DNA from: Oscillospiraceae bacterium UBA6370 | GTDB taxonomy: Bacteria; Bacillota; Clostridia; Oscillospirales; Oscillospiraceae | Assembly: GCA_002437735.1 (NCBI GenBank) | Contig: DJRC01000046.1 | Span: 1-20,228, forward strand | Length of the DNA: 20,228 bases | Reading direction: 5' to 3' | In this document: positions 7,523 to 14,725 of the stretch, one piece after another | How positions within the stretch are numbered: the first letter of the stretch is position 1 | How the letters are laid out: each line of letters begins with the position of its first letter | Translations under genes and position numbers: made by a program | Notes under the pieces: model-generated | Databases searched by the model: none | What the model was told of the DNA's origin: nothing | Seen by the model: the letters and a program-made list of their open reading frames with translations, nothing else

Positions 7523-7533
7523 TCTTTCGTTTT

Positions 7534-8955
7534 TTATTGGCTCAGATGCTCACGCACCACCTGCCGCTCGTCGAGCGGCAGCGTCTCAGCGCCGACCACC
7601 TGATAGGTCTCGTGTCCCTTGCCCGCGAGCACCACCACGTCACCGGTGCAGGCGTGGTCGAGCGCATAGGCGATGGCCTCGCGGCGGCTTTCCAGCACGG
7701 CAAACGGCGTCGCGCTGTCCACCATGCCGGCGAGGATCTCGTGCAGAATGGCGTAGGTGTTTTCCGTGCGGGGATTATCCGAGGTGACGATCACCTCGTC
7801 CGCGAGCTGTGCGGCGATGCGCCCCATTTCGGCGCGCTTCGTCCGGTCGCGGTCGCCGCCGCAGCCGAACACGACGAGCACGCGCGCGTCGGCAAAGCCG
7901 CAGACGGTCGATAGAATATTCTTCAGCCCGTCGGGCGTGTGCGCGTAGTCGATGAGCACGGTGTAGTCCGTGTCCGTCGGCACCACCTCCGCCCTGCCGC
8001 GCACGCCCTGACAGAGCGAGAGAGCCTGCGCCGCGTCCTCGAGCGGAATGCCGAGAGCCTGCGCCGCGGCGAGCGCGGCGAGCGCGTTGTAGAGCGAGAA
8101 CGCCCCGGGAATGTGCAGCGTCACGGGGATGTGCTCGCTGTCGCTGCACGCGGTGAAGCTTACGCGGTCGGCGCAGTACTGCGCGTCCCAGCCGACGAGA
8201 TCGTTTGCAAGTCCCTGTCCGAAGCGCGTGACCGGACAGGTCACATTTTCGAGCAGCCGCGGCGTCCACGGATCGTCGCCGTTGACGGCGGCGGCGCGGC
8301 ATTGGCGGAACAGCCGGGCCTTGGCGCCGCAGTAGGCTTCCATTGTACCATGGTAGTCAAGATGATCCTGCGTGAGGTTGGTGAACACGCCAAGCGCGAA
8401 GCCGATCGCGCCCACGCGCCTTTGCACCAGCGCGTGAGAGGAGACCTCCATCACCACATGGGTGCAGCCCGCGTCCGCCATTTCGCGCAGCAGACGCTGG
8501 AGCGTCAGCGCGTCGGGCGTGGTGCACTCGGCGGGCAGAACGGTGTCGCCGATCATGTTCTGATTTGTGCCGATCAGCCCGACCTTCGCGCCCAAGCAGC
8601 GCTCAAGGAGCTGCTTGAGAAGGTATGTTGTGGTCGTCTTGCCGTTTGTGCCGGTCACGCCGACCACCGTCATGCGTTCCGCCGGCTCGCCGCACCACCT
8701 TGCGGCGAGCCTCGCCGCCGCCTCGTGCGCGTCGGGGACCAGTACGCAGGGCACGTCTTCGATCTCCCGCTCCGTGACCACGCACGCCGCGCCGCGCGCG
8801 GCGGCCTCTTTGGCATAGTCTGCGCCGTCCTCCCTCGCGCCATGCAGGGCGAGGAAAAGGCTTCCCTCTCCCGCCGCGCGGGAATCGAGGGTGAGGTCAT
8901 ATATCTCCGTCCGCGCATCCGCGCGGAGGAGTCGAAAGTGATCAAGGGCGCTCAA
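7534..8955 (-). CDS. murE: UDP-N-acetylmuramoyl-tripeptide synthetase (MurE), meso-diaminopimelate type
   Basis: Cytoplasmic ATP-dependent ligase that adds the third amino acid of the stem peptide. Residues counted from the TTG at 8955: ATP loop GTNGKTTT (102-109), ECTTPDA (143-149), EVSSHAL (170-176), TNLTQDHLDYH (192-202), the carbamylated-lysine region KARLF (212-216), DYAHTPD (336-342) and AGKGHETYQ (444-452). The DNPRTEN motif (393-399) is the form that binds meso-diaminopimelate; lysine enzymes differ at the Arg. The start is problematic. The first standard start codon is the TTG, but it has no ribosome-binding site, and the normal family N-terminus (M)KLGELLSAL begins six codons earlier at an ACG (8973-8971), 10 nt after GGAGAAAGGA. 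There is no ATG or GTG between the upstream in-frame stop and this point. Confidence 0.95.
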   Translation of the reverse strand: MSALDHFRLLRADARTEIYDLTLDSRAAGEGSLFLALHGAREDGADYAKEAAARGAACVVTEREIEDVPCVLVPDAHEAAARLAARWCGEPAERMTVVGVTGTNGKTTTTYLLKQLLERCLGAKVGLIGTNQNMIGDTVLPAECTTPDALTLQRLLREMADAGCTHVVMEVSSHALVQRRVGAIGFALGVFTNLTQDHLDYHGTMEAYCGAKARLFRQCRAAAVNGDDPWTPRLLENVTCPVTRFGQGLANDLVGWDAQYCADRVSFTACSDSEHIPVTLHIPGAFSLYNALAALAAAQALGIPLEDAAQALSLCQGVRGRAEVVPTDTDYTVLIDYAHTPDGLKNILSTVCGFADARVLVVFGCGGDRDRTKRAEMGRIAAQLADEVIVTSDNPRTENTYAILHEILAGMVDSATPFAVLESRREAIAYALDHACTGDVVVLAGKGHETYQVVGAETLPLDERQVVREHLSQ

Positions 8956-9020
8956 AAGCTCGCCGAGCTTCGTAGGCGCGTCGTCCTTTCTCCGTCAAGT
9001 CTTGCTCTCTTTTGCGGTTT

Positions 9021-11255
9021 TTAATCCGTCACCGAGCTGTCGCTGAACTGGACGCGCACCACCGTGCCCGCCGCGGTCTCCGTGCCCGGCGTCTCCGACT
9101 GGGAGATGGCGCGCACGCTCGCGGAGCTGCCGCCGGTCGCGCCGGAGACGGACATGATGAGTCCCGCGTCGGTGAGCTTGCGGTTGGCAGCCGCGGCGCT
9201 GTCGCCCACGACGTTCGGCACGATGCACAGCTCTGTGGATTTCTCCGCGCCAAGGTAGAGGATGATCTCCGCGTTGTTCGGCACGATCGCGCCGCCGAGC
9301 GGCGTCTGGTCGGTGACGGTCTCGCCGTCGCCGACGGTGCGGCAGGAGAAGCCCTCCTCCTTGAGTTTTGCCGCCGCCTCGTCGCGCTTGAGCCCGACGA
9401 CGTTCGGCACGGTATGATCCGCGCCGACGAGCTCATCGGCGCTGTAGGTCGGCTCGATGCCGAGGTAGGGCAATATCTCCGCCATGATGCTCGATGCCAC
9501 AGGCGCGGCCATGTTGCCGCCGGATCGGTAGGTGCCGGTGTCGTTGCTGGCGCTGCTGAGGGTGAGGAGCATCATGATCTGCGGGTCGTCCGCCGGCGCG
9601 CAGCAGGTGAACGAAACGGTGACGCTCCCGTCGATCTGGTCGGCGGTGCCGGTCTTGCCGCCGATGCGGTAGCCCGCGACCTTGCCGTTCTTGCCCGTGC
9701 CGTACTCGACCTCGTACTCCATGATCTCGCGCACGGTCTTGGAGGTATCCTCGGAGATGACCTGCCGCAGCGGGGTGGTGTCATGGCGGTACTTGACGTT
9801 GCCGCTCTGGTCGAGCACCTCGGAGACGATGTAGGGCGTGCGGAGGTAGCCGCCGTTGACGCAGGCCGCCTGCGCGTTGATGAGCGAGAGCGGCGTGACG
9901 TTGAAGTTCTGGCCGAAGGCGTAGCACGCCAGCGCCAGCGTGGAGTATTCGATCTCCTTGTTGACAAAGCCGCTCGCCTCGCCCGTGGTGTCCACACCGG
10001 TCTTTCCAGTGAGGCCGAAAGCCTTCATGTAATTGTAGAAGGTCGTGTTGCCGAGACGCAGGCCGATGTTGATGAACGCAGGGTTGCAGGAATTGGCGAA
10101 CGCCGTGATGAGGTCCTGATGGCCGTGACCGGGCGCGCGCTTGGAGCAGTTGATCTTCGCGCCCTCGATGACGACATAGCCCGGGCAGTTGAAGGTGTCG
10201 GACATCTGGACCTTGTTCTCCTCCAGCGCCATGGCGAGGGTGAGGATCTTGAAGGTCGAGCCGGGCTGGAAGGTATCGTTGATGGCCTTGTTGCGCCATT
10301 GCATATTTTGCAGCGCGCCGGCCGCCGCGTCAAACTCCTCGTCGGTCATGCCTGCGGCAAGCATCTCCCTGTTGTAAATGCTCGCGGGGGCGTTGAGGTC
10401 GTAGGTCGGCAGCGACGCCATCGCGAGGATGCCGCCCGTGTTGACGTCCATGACGATGCCGGTCGCGCCCACGCCCGTGCCGTAGCGGCTCTCGAGCTCC
10501 TCAAGGCCCTTTTCGAGGTAATACTGCACCGTCTTATCGAGGGTGGTCACCAGACTGTCGCCGTTCTCGGCGTCGAAATACTGCTCATACTGGTAGAGCA
10601 GCGCGTTGCCGTTGGCGTCGCGCGCGGAGACGACCATGCCCTTTTCGCCGGTCAGCTCCTCGTCGTACACGGCCTCAAGGCCGTAGGCGCCGCCGTTGGC
10701 GTTGACAAAACCGATGACGTGCGCGGCGAGCGAGGAATAGGGGTAGTAGCGCTTGGAGGTCGGCTCCAGAAAGACGCCCTTGATGCTGTTGTCGCTGATA
10801 AACACGCGGACCTTGTCCGCCGTCTCCTGCTCGACCTTCTTCTTGATGACCTTGTACTGCGAGGCGGTGTCCTTCATGTCGTCGAGGATGTCGCCCGGGT
10901 CCACGCCGAGGATCTCGCCGAGGCCGTTTGCGATCAGATCTTGATCCTGCTCATTTTTGGCAACATCGAGGGGCGAGATGCAGACGTTCTCCGCTGTGGA
11001 GGAGAGAGCGAGGATGTCGCCGTTTTTATCGTAGATGGTGCCGCGGCTCGCCTCCACGGTCGTGCGCAGCGTCTGCTGGCGCACGGCGAGCGTCTTGAGC
11101 TCGTCGTGCTGCTTGATCTGCAGCTTGTAGAGCTGGGCAAAGAGCAGCAGAAACGTGCCGATGCCCAGCAGCGCCAGCAGCAGAAGCGTTCGCTGCTGGA
11201 TGATGCGGTTGGCGCGGCGCGCGCTGTCCGGTTTTCTTTTCGGGGGTGTCGGCAC
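9021..11255 (-). CDS. Class B penicillin-binding protein with two PASTA domains (FtsI/PBP2B/SpoVD type)
   Basis: Septal D,D-transpeptidase that crosslinks the glycan made by FtsW, acting outside the membrane. The 744-residue product has a basic cytoplasmic start, one membrane segment (about 23-43), a dimerisation domain containing SRGTIYDKNGDILA (70-83), and a transpeptidase domain with PGSTFK (331-336, catalytic Ser333), SCN (389-391) and KTGT (534-537). Two PASTA domains follow at about 615-669 and 677-738 (each opening VPNVVG). The start codon is GTG (11255-11253), with AGGAGG exactly 7 nt upstream; an overlapping ATG is in another frame. Firmicutes often have two such proteins (PBP2B for division, SpoVD for spore cortex). 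With only one seen here, I cannot say which role it fills, so no symbol is given. Confidence 0.95.
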   Translation of the reverse strand: MPTPPKRKPDSARRANRIIQQRTLLLLALLGIGTFLLLFAQLYKLQIKQHDELKTLAVRQQTLRTTVEASRGTIYDKNGDILALSSTAENVCISPLDVAKNEQDQDLIANGLGEILGVDPGDILDDMKDTASQYKVIKKKVEQETADKVRVFISDNSIKGVFLEPTSKRYYPYSSLAAHVIGFVNANGGAYGLEAVYDEELTGEKGMVVSARDANGNALLYQYEQYFDAENGDSLVTTLDKTVQYYLEKGLEELESRYGTGVGATGIVMDVNTGGILAMASLPTYDLNAPASIYNREMLAAGMTDEEFDAAAGALQNMQWRNKAINDTFQPGSTFKILTLAMALEENKVQMSDTFNCPGYVVIEGAKINCSKRAPGHGHQDLITAFANSCNPAFINIGLRLGNTTFYNYMKAFGLTGKTGVDTTGEASGFVNKEIEYSTLALACYAFGQNFNVTPLSLINAQAACVNGGYLRTPYIVSEVLDQSGNVKYRHDTTPLRQVISEDTSKTVREIMEYEVEYGTGKNGKVAGYRIGGKTGTADQIDGSVTVSFTCCAPADDPQIMMLLTLSSASNDTGTYRSGGNMAAPVASSIMAEILPYLGIEPTYSADELVGADHTVPNVVGLKRDEAAAKLKEEGFSCRTVGDGETVTDQTPLGGAIVPNNAEIILYLGAEKSTELCIVPNVVGDSAAAANRKLTDAGLIMSVSGATGGSSASVRAISQSETPGTETAAGTVVRVQFSDSSVTD

Positions 11256-11296
11256 GGTCTTTCCTCCTCATACGGCAAGGGGCATAATGGCAAAAC

Positions 11297-11323
11297 AAGG
11301 AGTAAGGAAGCTCCTTACTCCTT
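11297..11323 (-). repeat. Strong inverted repeat between ftsL and the PBP gene
   Basis: A perfect 12-bp stem (AAGGAGTAAGGA / TCCTTACTCCTT) with only a 3-nt loop lies in the 83-nt gap between ftsL and the PBP gene. Read leftward, the stem is followed by GTTTTG, a weak T-run, so it may be a partial terminator or attenuator. Each arm carries GGAG-type sequence on one strand. It is AT-richer than the flanking genes. Confidence 0.75.
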
Positions 11324-11338
11324 ATGTATAGGCTTCGC

Positions 11339-11911
11339 TCAACTGAAATATTCCACCACGCTGAAAACGCCCTGCCCCAGCGAGGTGAACACACGGCTGA
11401 GCACGCTGACGTTCTGCGTTTCGCAAAGCTCCACGCTGTCCGGCGCGGAAAGGTCGATGTAATTGATCTGCGAGGAGCTGGGCTTGTTCATGCCCGCGGC
11501 GGCCGCCGCCGCCTTGACCGTTTCAAGATCAAAGGTGCGCTCGTACTGCGTGAGCAGCGCGACGTGCTCGGCGTCGAGCGTCTTGAGTTCCTTCTGCATC
11601 GAGACCACATCGGCGGAAATGCTCGTGAGCTGCGCGTAGCTCATCAGCACGACCACGACCATCGCGGCCAGCGCGGCAAAGCCGAGCACCAGCACACCGG
11701 AGACTCTCTGCCGCTCGCGCACGCGCGGACGGACGGCCTTCTTCTCCTGCCTGCGCGGCGGGCGGATGAACTCCTCGCGCGGCTGCTCCCGCTGCTCGCT
11801 CTCGCGGCGCGGCGCGCGCCGCTCGGCATAGCGCTCATCGTAGGCGAGATTGCCGACAACACGTCCGCCGCCGTATCTGTAATTTTGTCTGCTTCGGCTC
11901 GTGCGTGCCAT
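11339..11911 (-). CDS. ftsL: FtsL-type septum protein with long basic N-terminus
   Basis: Small bitopic divisome protein expected to form a coiled-coil complex with FtsQ/DivIB and activate the FtsW-PBP pair. The 190-residue product has an unusually long, Arg/Glu/Pro-rich cytoplasmic part (1-70), one membrane segment (about 71-91, GVLVLGFAALAAMVVVVLM), a coiled-coil stretch (about 95-125) and a C-terminal tail. The start ATG 11911 has AAGGAG upstream. It lies 30 nt after rsmH. Identification rests mainly on position between rsmH and the PBP gene and on topology, because FtsL sequences are poorly conserved. Confidence 0.85.
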   Translation of the reverse strand: MARTSRSRQNYRYGGGRVVGNLAYDERYAERRAPRRESEQREQPREEFIRPPRRQEKKAVRPRVRERQRVSGVLVLGFAALAAMVVVVLMSYAQLTSISADVVSMQKELKTLDAEHVALLTQYERTFDLETVKAAAAAAGMNKPSSSQINYIDLSAPDSVELCETQNVSVLSRVFTSLGQGVFSVVEYFS

Positions 11912-11941
11912 GGCGCTCTCCTTCGTGAAAGATCTGCTTTC

Positions 11942-12886
11942 TCAGCATTTTTCCGCCACACGCAGCTTGGCGCTGCGGGCGCGGGGATTTTCGTTCAGCT
12001 CTTCCTCGCCCGAAACGATGGGCTTGCGGGTGATGAGCTTCATTTTTGGTTTCTTGCCGCACACGCACACCGGAAACTCCGGCGGACAGGTGCAGCCCGT
12101 GGCGAGCGCTTGCAGCTCGCGCTTGACGATGCGGTCCTCGAGCGAATGGAACGTAATGACCGCAAGCCGCCCGCCCGGCTTGAGATTCTTCTCGGCGGCA
12201 CGGAGCATCGGCGGAAGCTCGCCGAGCTCGTCGTTGACCGCGATGCGGATGGCCTGAAAGCTCCGCTTGGCGGGGTGCTGCTTTTCGCGCAGCGCCGCGG
12301 CGGGCATCGCCGAGCGGATGAGATCCGCCAGCTCCAGCGTGGTTTCGATGGGCTTTTCCGCGCGGTACGCGCAGATCTTCTTCGCGATGGCGGGCGCGTA
12401 GCGCTCCTCGCCGTATTCGTAGAGGATGCGCTTGAGCTCCTCATAGCTGACGGTATTGACCAGCTCGCGCGCGGTGTAGCTTGCGCTCTCGTCCATGCGC
12501 ATATCGAGCGGCGCGTCCTGCTTGTAGGAAAAGCCGCGCGCGGCATCGTCGAGCTGCGGCGAGGAAACGCCGAGGTCAAAGAGCATCCCGTCCACGCCGC
12601 AGACGCCCAGCTCACGCAGCACGTCGTCGAGCGCGCTGAAGTTGGAGTGTACCAGCGTCACGCGGTCCATATAGTCCGCGAGCCGCCGCTGCGCCGCCTC
12701 GATGGCGGTCTCGTCGCGGTCGAGGGCAATGAGCCGTCCTCCCGCCGTCAGGCGGCGGACGATCTCCAGCGAGTGGCCCGCGCGGCCCAGCGTTCCGTCG
12801 AGGTAAACGCCGTCCGGCCGGATGGCGAGCGCGTCCAGACATTCGTGTAGCAGCACCGGCTTGTGGCCGTAGTTGATCTCTTCCAT
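11942..12886 (-). CDS. rsmH: 16S rRNA (cytosine(1402)-N(4))-methyltransferase RsmH (MraW)
   Basis: SAM-dependent enzyme that methylates N4 of C1402 in the ribosomal P site; it is a constant member of dcw clusters. The 314-residue product shows the N-terminal HKPVLLHECLDAL (8-20), the SAM loop LDGTLGRAGHS (29-39), DRDETAIEAA (57-66), FDLGVSSPQLD (103-113), GFSYKQDAPLDMRMD (118-132) and LKPGGRLAVITFHSLEDRIVK near residue 240. The start ATG 12886 lies one base after the mraZ stop codon, with GGAGGAG inside the mraZ 3' end, so translational coupling with mraZ is likely. Confidence 0.97.
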   Translation of the reverse strand: MEEINYGHKPVLLHECLDALAIRPDGVYLDGTLGRAGHSLEIVRRLTAGGRLIALDRDETAIEAAQRRLADYMDRVTLVHSNFSALDDVLRELGVCGVDGMLFDLGVSSPQLDDAARGFSYKQDAPLDMRMDESASYTARELVNTVSYEELKRILYEYGEERYAPAIAKKICAYRAEKPIETTLELADLIRSAMPAAALREKQHPAKRSFQAIRIAVNDELGELPPMLRAAEKNLKPGGRLAVITFHSLEDRIVKRELQALATGCTCPPEFPVCVCGKKPKMKLITRKPIVSGEEELNENPRARSAKLRVAEKC

Positions 12887-12887
12887 C

Positions 12888-13304
12888 TCAGAAGCCCAGC
12901 TCCTCCATCACGGCGGCGAGGTTCTCGGGGTTGAGCTCCTCGGCCTCCAGCGCAGCCCAGCGCTCCGCATTCCAGATCTCGGCGCGGTTCGATACGCCGA
13001 TGATGACCACGTCCTTATCCAGCCCCGCGTAGGCGCGCAGCTTCTGCGGCAGCAGGATGCGGCCCTGGCTGTCCGGCTCGCACTTGGCGGCGTTGGCGAA
13101 CAGCGGGCGCATGGCCTTGGTCTTGGTGTAAGGCAGGCTCTCGAACTTCTCAGTGAACTTCGCCCAGCTCGCGTCGGAATAGACGCTCAGGCAGGAGTCC
13201 ATGCCCATGGTGACATAAAAGGTCTCGCCCAGCTCCTCGCGGAGCTTCGCGGGGATGAACACTCTGCCCTTGGCGTCGATGCTGTGCTGATACTGACCGG
13301 TCAA
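12888..13304 (-). CDS. mraZ: Transcriptional regulator MraZ
   Basis: DNA-binding protein that represses the dcw promoter, including its own. The 138-residue product holds two AbrB/SpoVT-like swapped-hairpin units with the family motif DAKGRVFIPAKLR (11-23 region) and DSQGRILLPQKLR (78-90). The start was set at a TTG (13304-13302). AAAGGGGGA lies 7 nt upstream and the protein then begins (M)TGQYQHSIDAKGR, matching the family; an in-frame ATG 16 codons upstream falls in the leader and adds an unrelated sequence. An array of AAGTG units lies upstream, as expected for autoregulation. Confidence 0.95.
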   Translation of the reverse strand: MTGQYQHSIDAKGRVFIPAKLREELGETFYVTMGMDSCLSVYSDASWAKFTEKFESLPYTKTKAMRPLFANAAKCEPDSQGRILLPQKLRAYAGLDKDVVIIGVSNRAEIWNAERWAALEAEELNPENLAAVMEELGF

Positions 13305-13392
13305 AGCGCTTCCCCCTTTCGGCGATCCTTGAAGCTGTTGTGGAGAGGGCAAAGCAGCGGCTCCCTCTTTTTTCGGGGAAGTCGCTTCGCTC

Positions 13393-13457
13393 CACTCTCC
13401 TGCACTTTTGGGTCAGCAGCACCACTTTTGCACACTTAGCACCACTTTCCCCCACTT
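13393..13457 (-). promoter_or_regulatory. MraZ-box array, 10-bp period
   Basis: On the minus strand AAGTG begins at 13457, 13447, 13437 and 13427, and again at 13407, with GAGTG at 13397: six of seven consecutive 10-bp slots are filled and only the 13417 slot is lost. Units read AAAGTGG/T plus three bases. This fits the repeat with 10-bp spacing known for MraZ operators (AAAGTG[T/G] repeats in mollicutes, TGGGN repeats in E. coli). The array starts a few bases after the predicted transcription start, so bound MraZ would block promoter escape or early elongation. Confidence 0.85.
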
Positions 13458-13466
13458 CGTATTCTG

Positions 13467-13495
13467 AGTATACATAAAACGCTTTTGAAATGCAA
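13467..13495 (-). promoter_or_regulatory. Predicted promoter of the dcw operon (upstream of mraZ)
   Basis: On the minus strand TTGCAT (13495-13490), a 17-bp spacer and TATACT (13472-13467). The -10 matches five of six consensus bases. Transcription would start near 13460, giving a leader of about 155 nt that contains the MraZ-box array. The segment upstream (13500-13560) is AT-rich, as in strong promoters. Confidence 0.65.
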
Positions 13496-13600
13496 GCAGA
13501 AATTTTCTTTGTTTTCAAGGTTTTCGCGCGCTTTTTTGCCAAATTCTTCCAGCGTTTTTTGCTGAAACTCAAACGCGCGTTTTATTGTCGAAAGAGCGTG

Positions 13601-13634
13601 AAAAAACGCGCCACAATATCTTGTGGCGCGTTTT
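13601..13634 (-). terminator. Strong terminator after the rsmD-coaD-coiled-coil operon
   Basis: Perfect 14-bp stem (AAAACGCGCCACAA / TTGTGGCGCGTTTT) with a 4-nt loop. Leftward it ends in six T residues (complement of 13606-13601). In the other direction it has four T residues and could work weakly too. It isolates the upstream operon from the mraZ promoter. Confidence 0.9.
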
Positions 13635-13700
13635 ACCCTCATCGCAAAATATGTTCAAATTGAAAAACTCTTGAAAAGCCTTTGTCAGATGTAACGAATT

Positions 13701-14228
13701 TTACTTGTCCTCTTTGTCGTTTTTCTCCAAAGACTTGTTCAGCTCCTCGCGGCGGCGCTGCATCTGCTCGTTGGACGCGGCGCGGAAGCGCACGCGCGTC
13801 TGCTTGACCTCGTCGAGCGCCATCTGGACCGCCTCCTCCGTGCGGCGCAGAACGTCCTCGGAGTAGTCGTTCGCCACGCGATACATCTCGCGCGAACGCT
13901 CCTCGGCGCGGGTGACGATGTCGTGGCCCTTGGCGCGCGCGGCGGTGAGCACCTCGCTCTCGGAGACCTTGCTCTTGGCCTCGAATTCCGCCTTCTGCAT
14001 CATGCGCTCGACGTCGCGCTTGGCGGCCTCCACATACTCGTCGCGGGCGCGGACAAGCTCCTGCGCGCGCTTGAGCTCCACCGGCATCTGCGCGCGGATC
14101 TCATCGAGCAGGTCGAGCGCCTCGTCGCGGTTGAGCACGCACTTGTCGTTCGACAGCGGCGCGTTCTTCGCCTCGTCGATCATCTCATACAGCATATCCA
14201 GCAGCTTCTGTACATTCTCTTCAGCCAT
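13701..14228 (-). CDS. Charged coiled-coil protein of unknown function, downstream of coaD
   Basis: A 175-residue cytoplasmic protein without membrane segment or signal peptide. After a short N-terminal helix (MAEENVQKLLDMLYEMIDEA) nearly all of it (about 35-170) is predicted by eye as long charged helix, rich in Glu, Arg, Lys and Ala, with heptad-like spacing and a Lys/Glu-rich tail (LNKSLEKNDKEDK). It resembles the helical stalk proteins often labelled DivIVA-like or V-type ATPase subunit-like, but there is no specific catalytic or binding motif. The start ATG 14228 lies 2 nt after the coaD stop, with AGGGG inside the coaD end, so translation is probably coupled. It is the last gene of its operon. 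A structural or polar-scaffold role is only a guess. Confidence 0.8.
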   Translation of the reverse strand: MAEENVQKLLDMLYEMIDEAKNAPLSNDKCVLNRDEALDLLDEIRAQMPVELKRAQELVRARDEYVEAAKRDVERMMQKAEFEAKSKVSESEVLTAARAKGHDIVTRAEERSREMYRVANDYSEDVLRRTEEAVQMALDEVKQTRVRFRAASNEQMQRRREELNKSLEKNDKEDK

Positions 14229-14230
14229 CG

Positions 14231-14725
14231 TTATCCCCTATCCTTTCCTCTTATCCGAGCAGCGGCCGCAGCCGGCAAATACTTCTCGAGCGGCTGATGA
14301 TACTTCACCATCTCGCGCGCCATGGTCGATGAAATGTGCTGGTGCGCGGGCTCGGCGCACAAAAGCACCGTATCGAGCGCGCCGCCGGACACATCCTTAT
14401 AAATGAGCGAGAGCTGATACTCCGCGTCGAAATCCACGCTGTTCCGCGCGCCGCGCACGAGAAAGTGCGCGCCCTTCTGCGCGGCAAAGTCCGTCAGCAG
14501 CCCGTTCCACAGCGCCGCCTCGACGTTGCCGAGCGGTGCGACGCTCACGCGCATCAGCTCCAGCTTCTCCTCGTCCGTGAACATCGGGTGCGTCTTTTCG
14601 CCGTTCGGCACGATGGCGACGTACACGCGGTCAAAGAGCTGTGCCGCGCGCTCGATGATATCCATGTGGCCGAGCGTCACGGGGTCGAAGCTGCCGGGAA
14701 ACACGGCGATGCGTTCCTCTCTCAT
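14231..14725 (-). CDS. coaD: Pantetheine-phosphate adenylyltransferase (CoaD)
   Basis: Cytoplasmic nucleotidyltransferase that turns 4'-phosphopantetheine and ATP into dephospho-CoA, the fourth step of CoA synthesis. The 164-residue product has the nucleotidyltransferase loop PGSFDPVTLGHMDII (10-24, ATP-binding His at 20), a phosphopantetheine region with RGARNSVDFDAEYQLS, and the C-terminal ISSTMAREM that matches the family ISSxxvRE. Length is normal. The start ATG overlaps the rsmD stop codon by four bases (ATGA), with GGAGGAG upstream, so the two genes are translationally coupled. The rsmD-coaD pair is a common arrangement in bacteria. Confidence 0.97.
   Translation of the reverse strand: MREERIAVFPGSFDPVTLGHMDIIERAAQLFDRVYVAIVPNGEKTHPMFTDEEKLELMRVSVAPLGNVEAALWNGLLTDFAAQKGAHFLVRGARNSVDFDAEYQLSLIYKDVSGGALDTVLLCAEPAHQHISSTMAREMVKYHQPLEKYLPAAAAARIRGKDRG

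Larger units (their letters stand above)
13305..13700. other. Intergenic region: mraZ leader, promoter and terminator of the upstream operon
   Basis: Nearly 400 bp without a convincing gene. Right to left it holds the terminator of the rsmD operon (13601-13634), a perfect 12-bp palindrome AAACGCGCGTTT (13571-13582), an AT-rich stretch, the mraZ promoter, the MraZ-box array and a weak 6-bp hairpin (AGAGGG / CCCTCT, about 13345-13370) in the leader. Short open frames across it lack ribosome-binding sites and show no coding bias. Confidence 0.7.

Noticed and set aside
9012..11462. 816-codon open frame on the plus strand opposite the PBP gene
   Set aside because: It is antisense to a certain gene, Arg/Val/Ala/His-rich with no family motif, and has no ribosome-binding site. 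Long antisense frames are expected from the GC-rich third positions here.
13345..13372. AGAGGG ... CCCTCT followed by TTTTTT on the plus strand, as a terminator
   Set aside because: The stem is only 6 bp with a 13-nt loop, and no plus-strand gene lies upstream that would need it.
13571..13582. Palindrome AAACGCGCGTTT as an origin or regulator site
   Set aside because: Short, low complexity, no DnaA-type boxes nearby and no promoter overlap; listed only as part of the intergenic region.
13436..13642. 68-codon minus-strand frame between mraZ and the upstream operon
   Set aside because: It runs through the terminator, promoter and MraZ boxes, has no ribosome-binding site and AT-rich non-coding composition.
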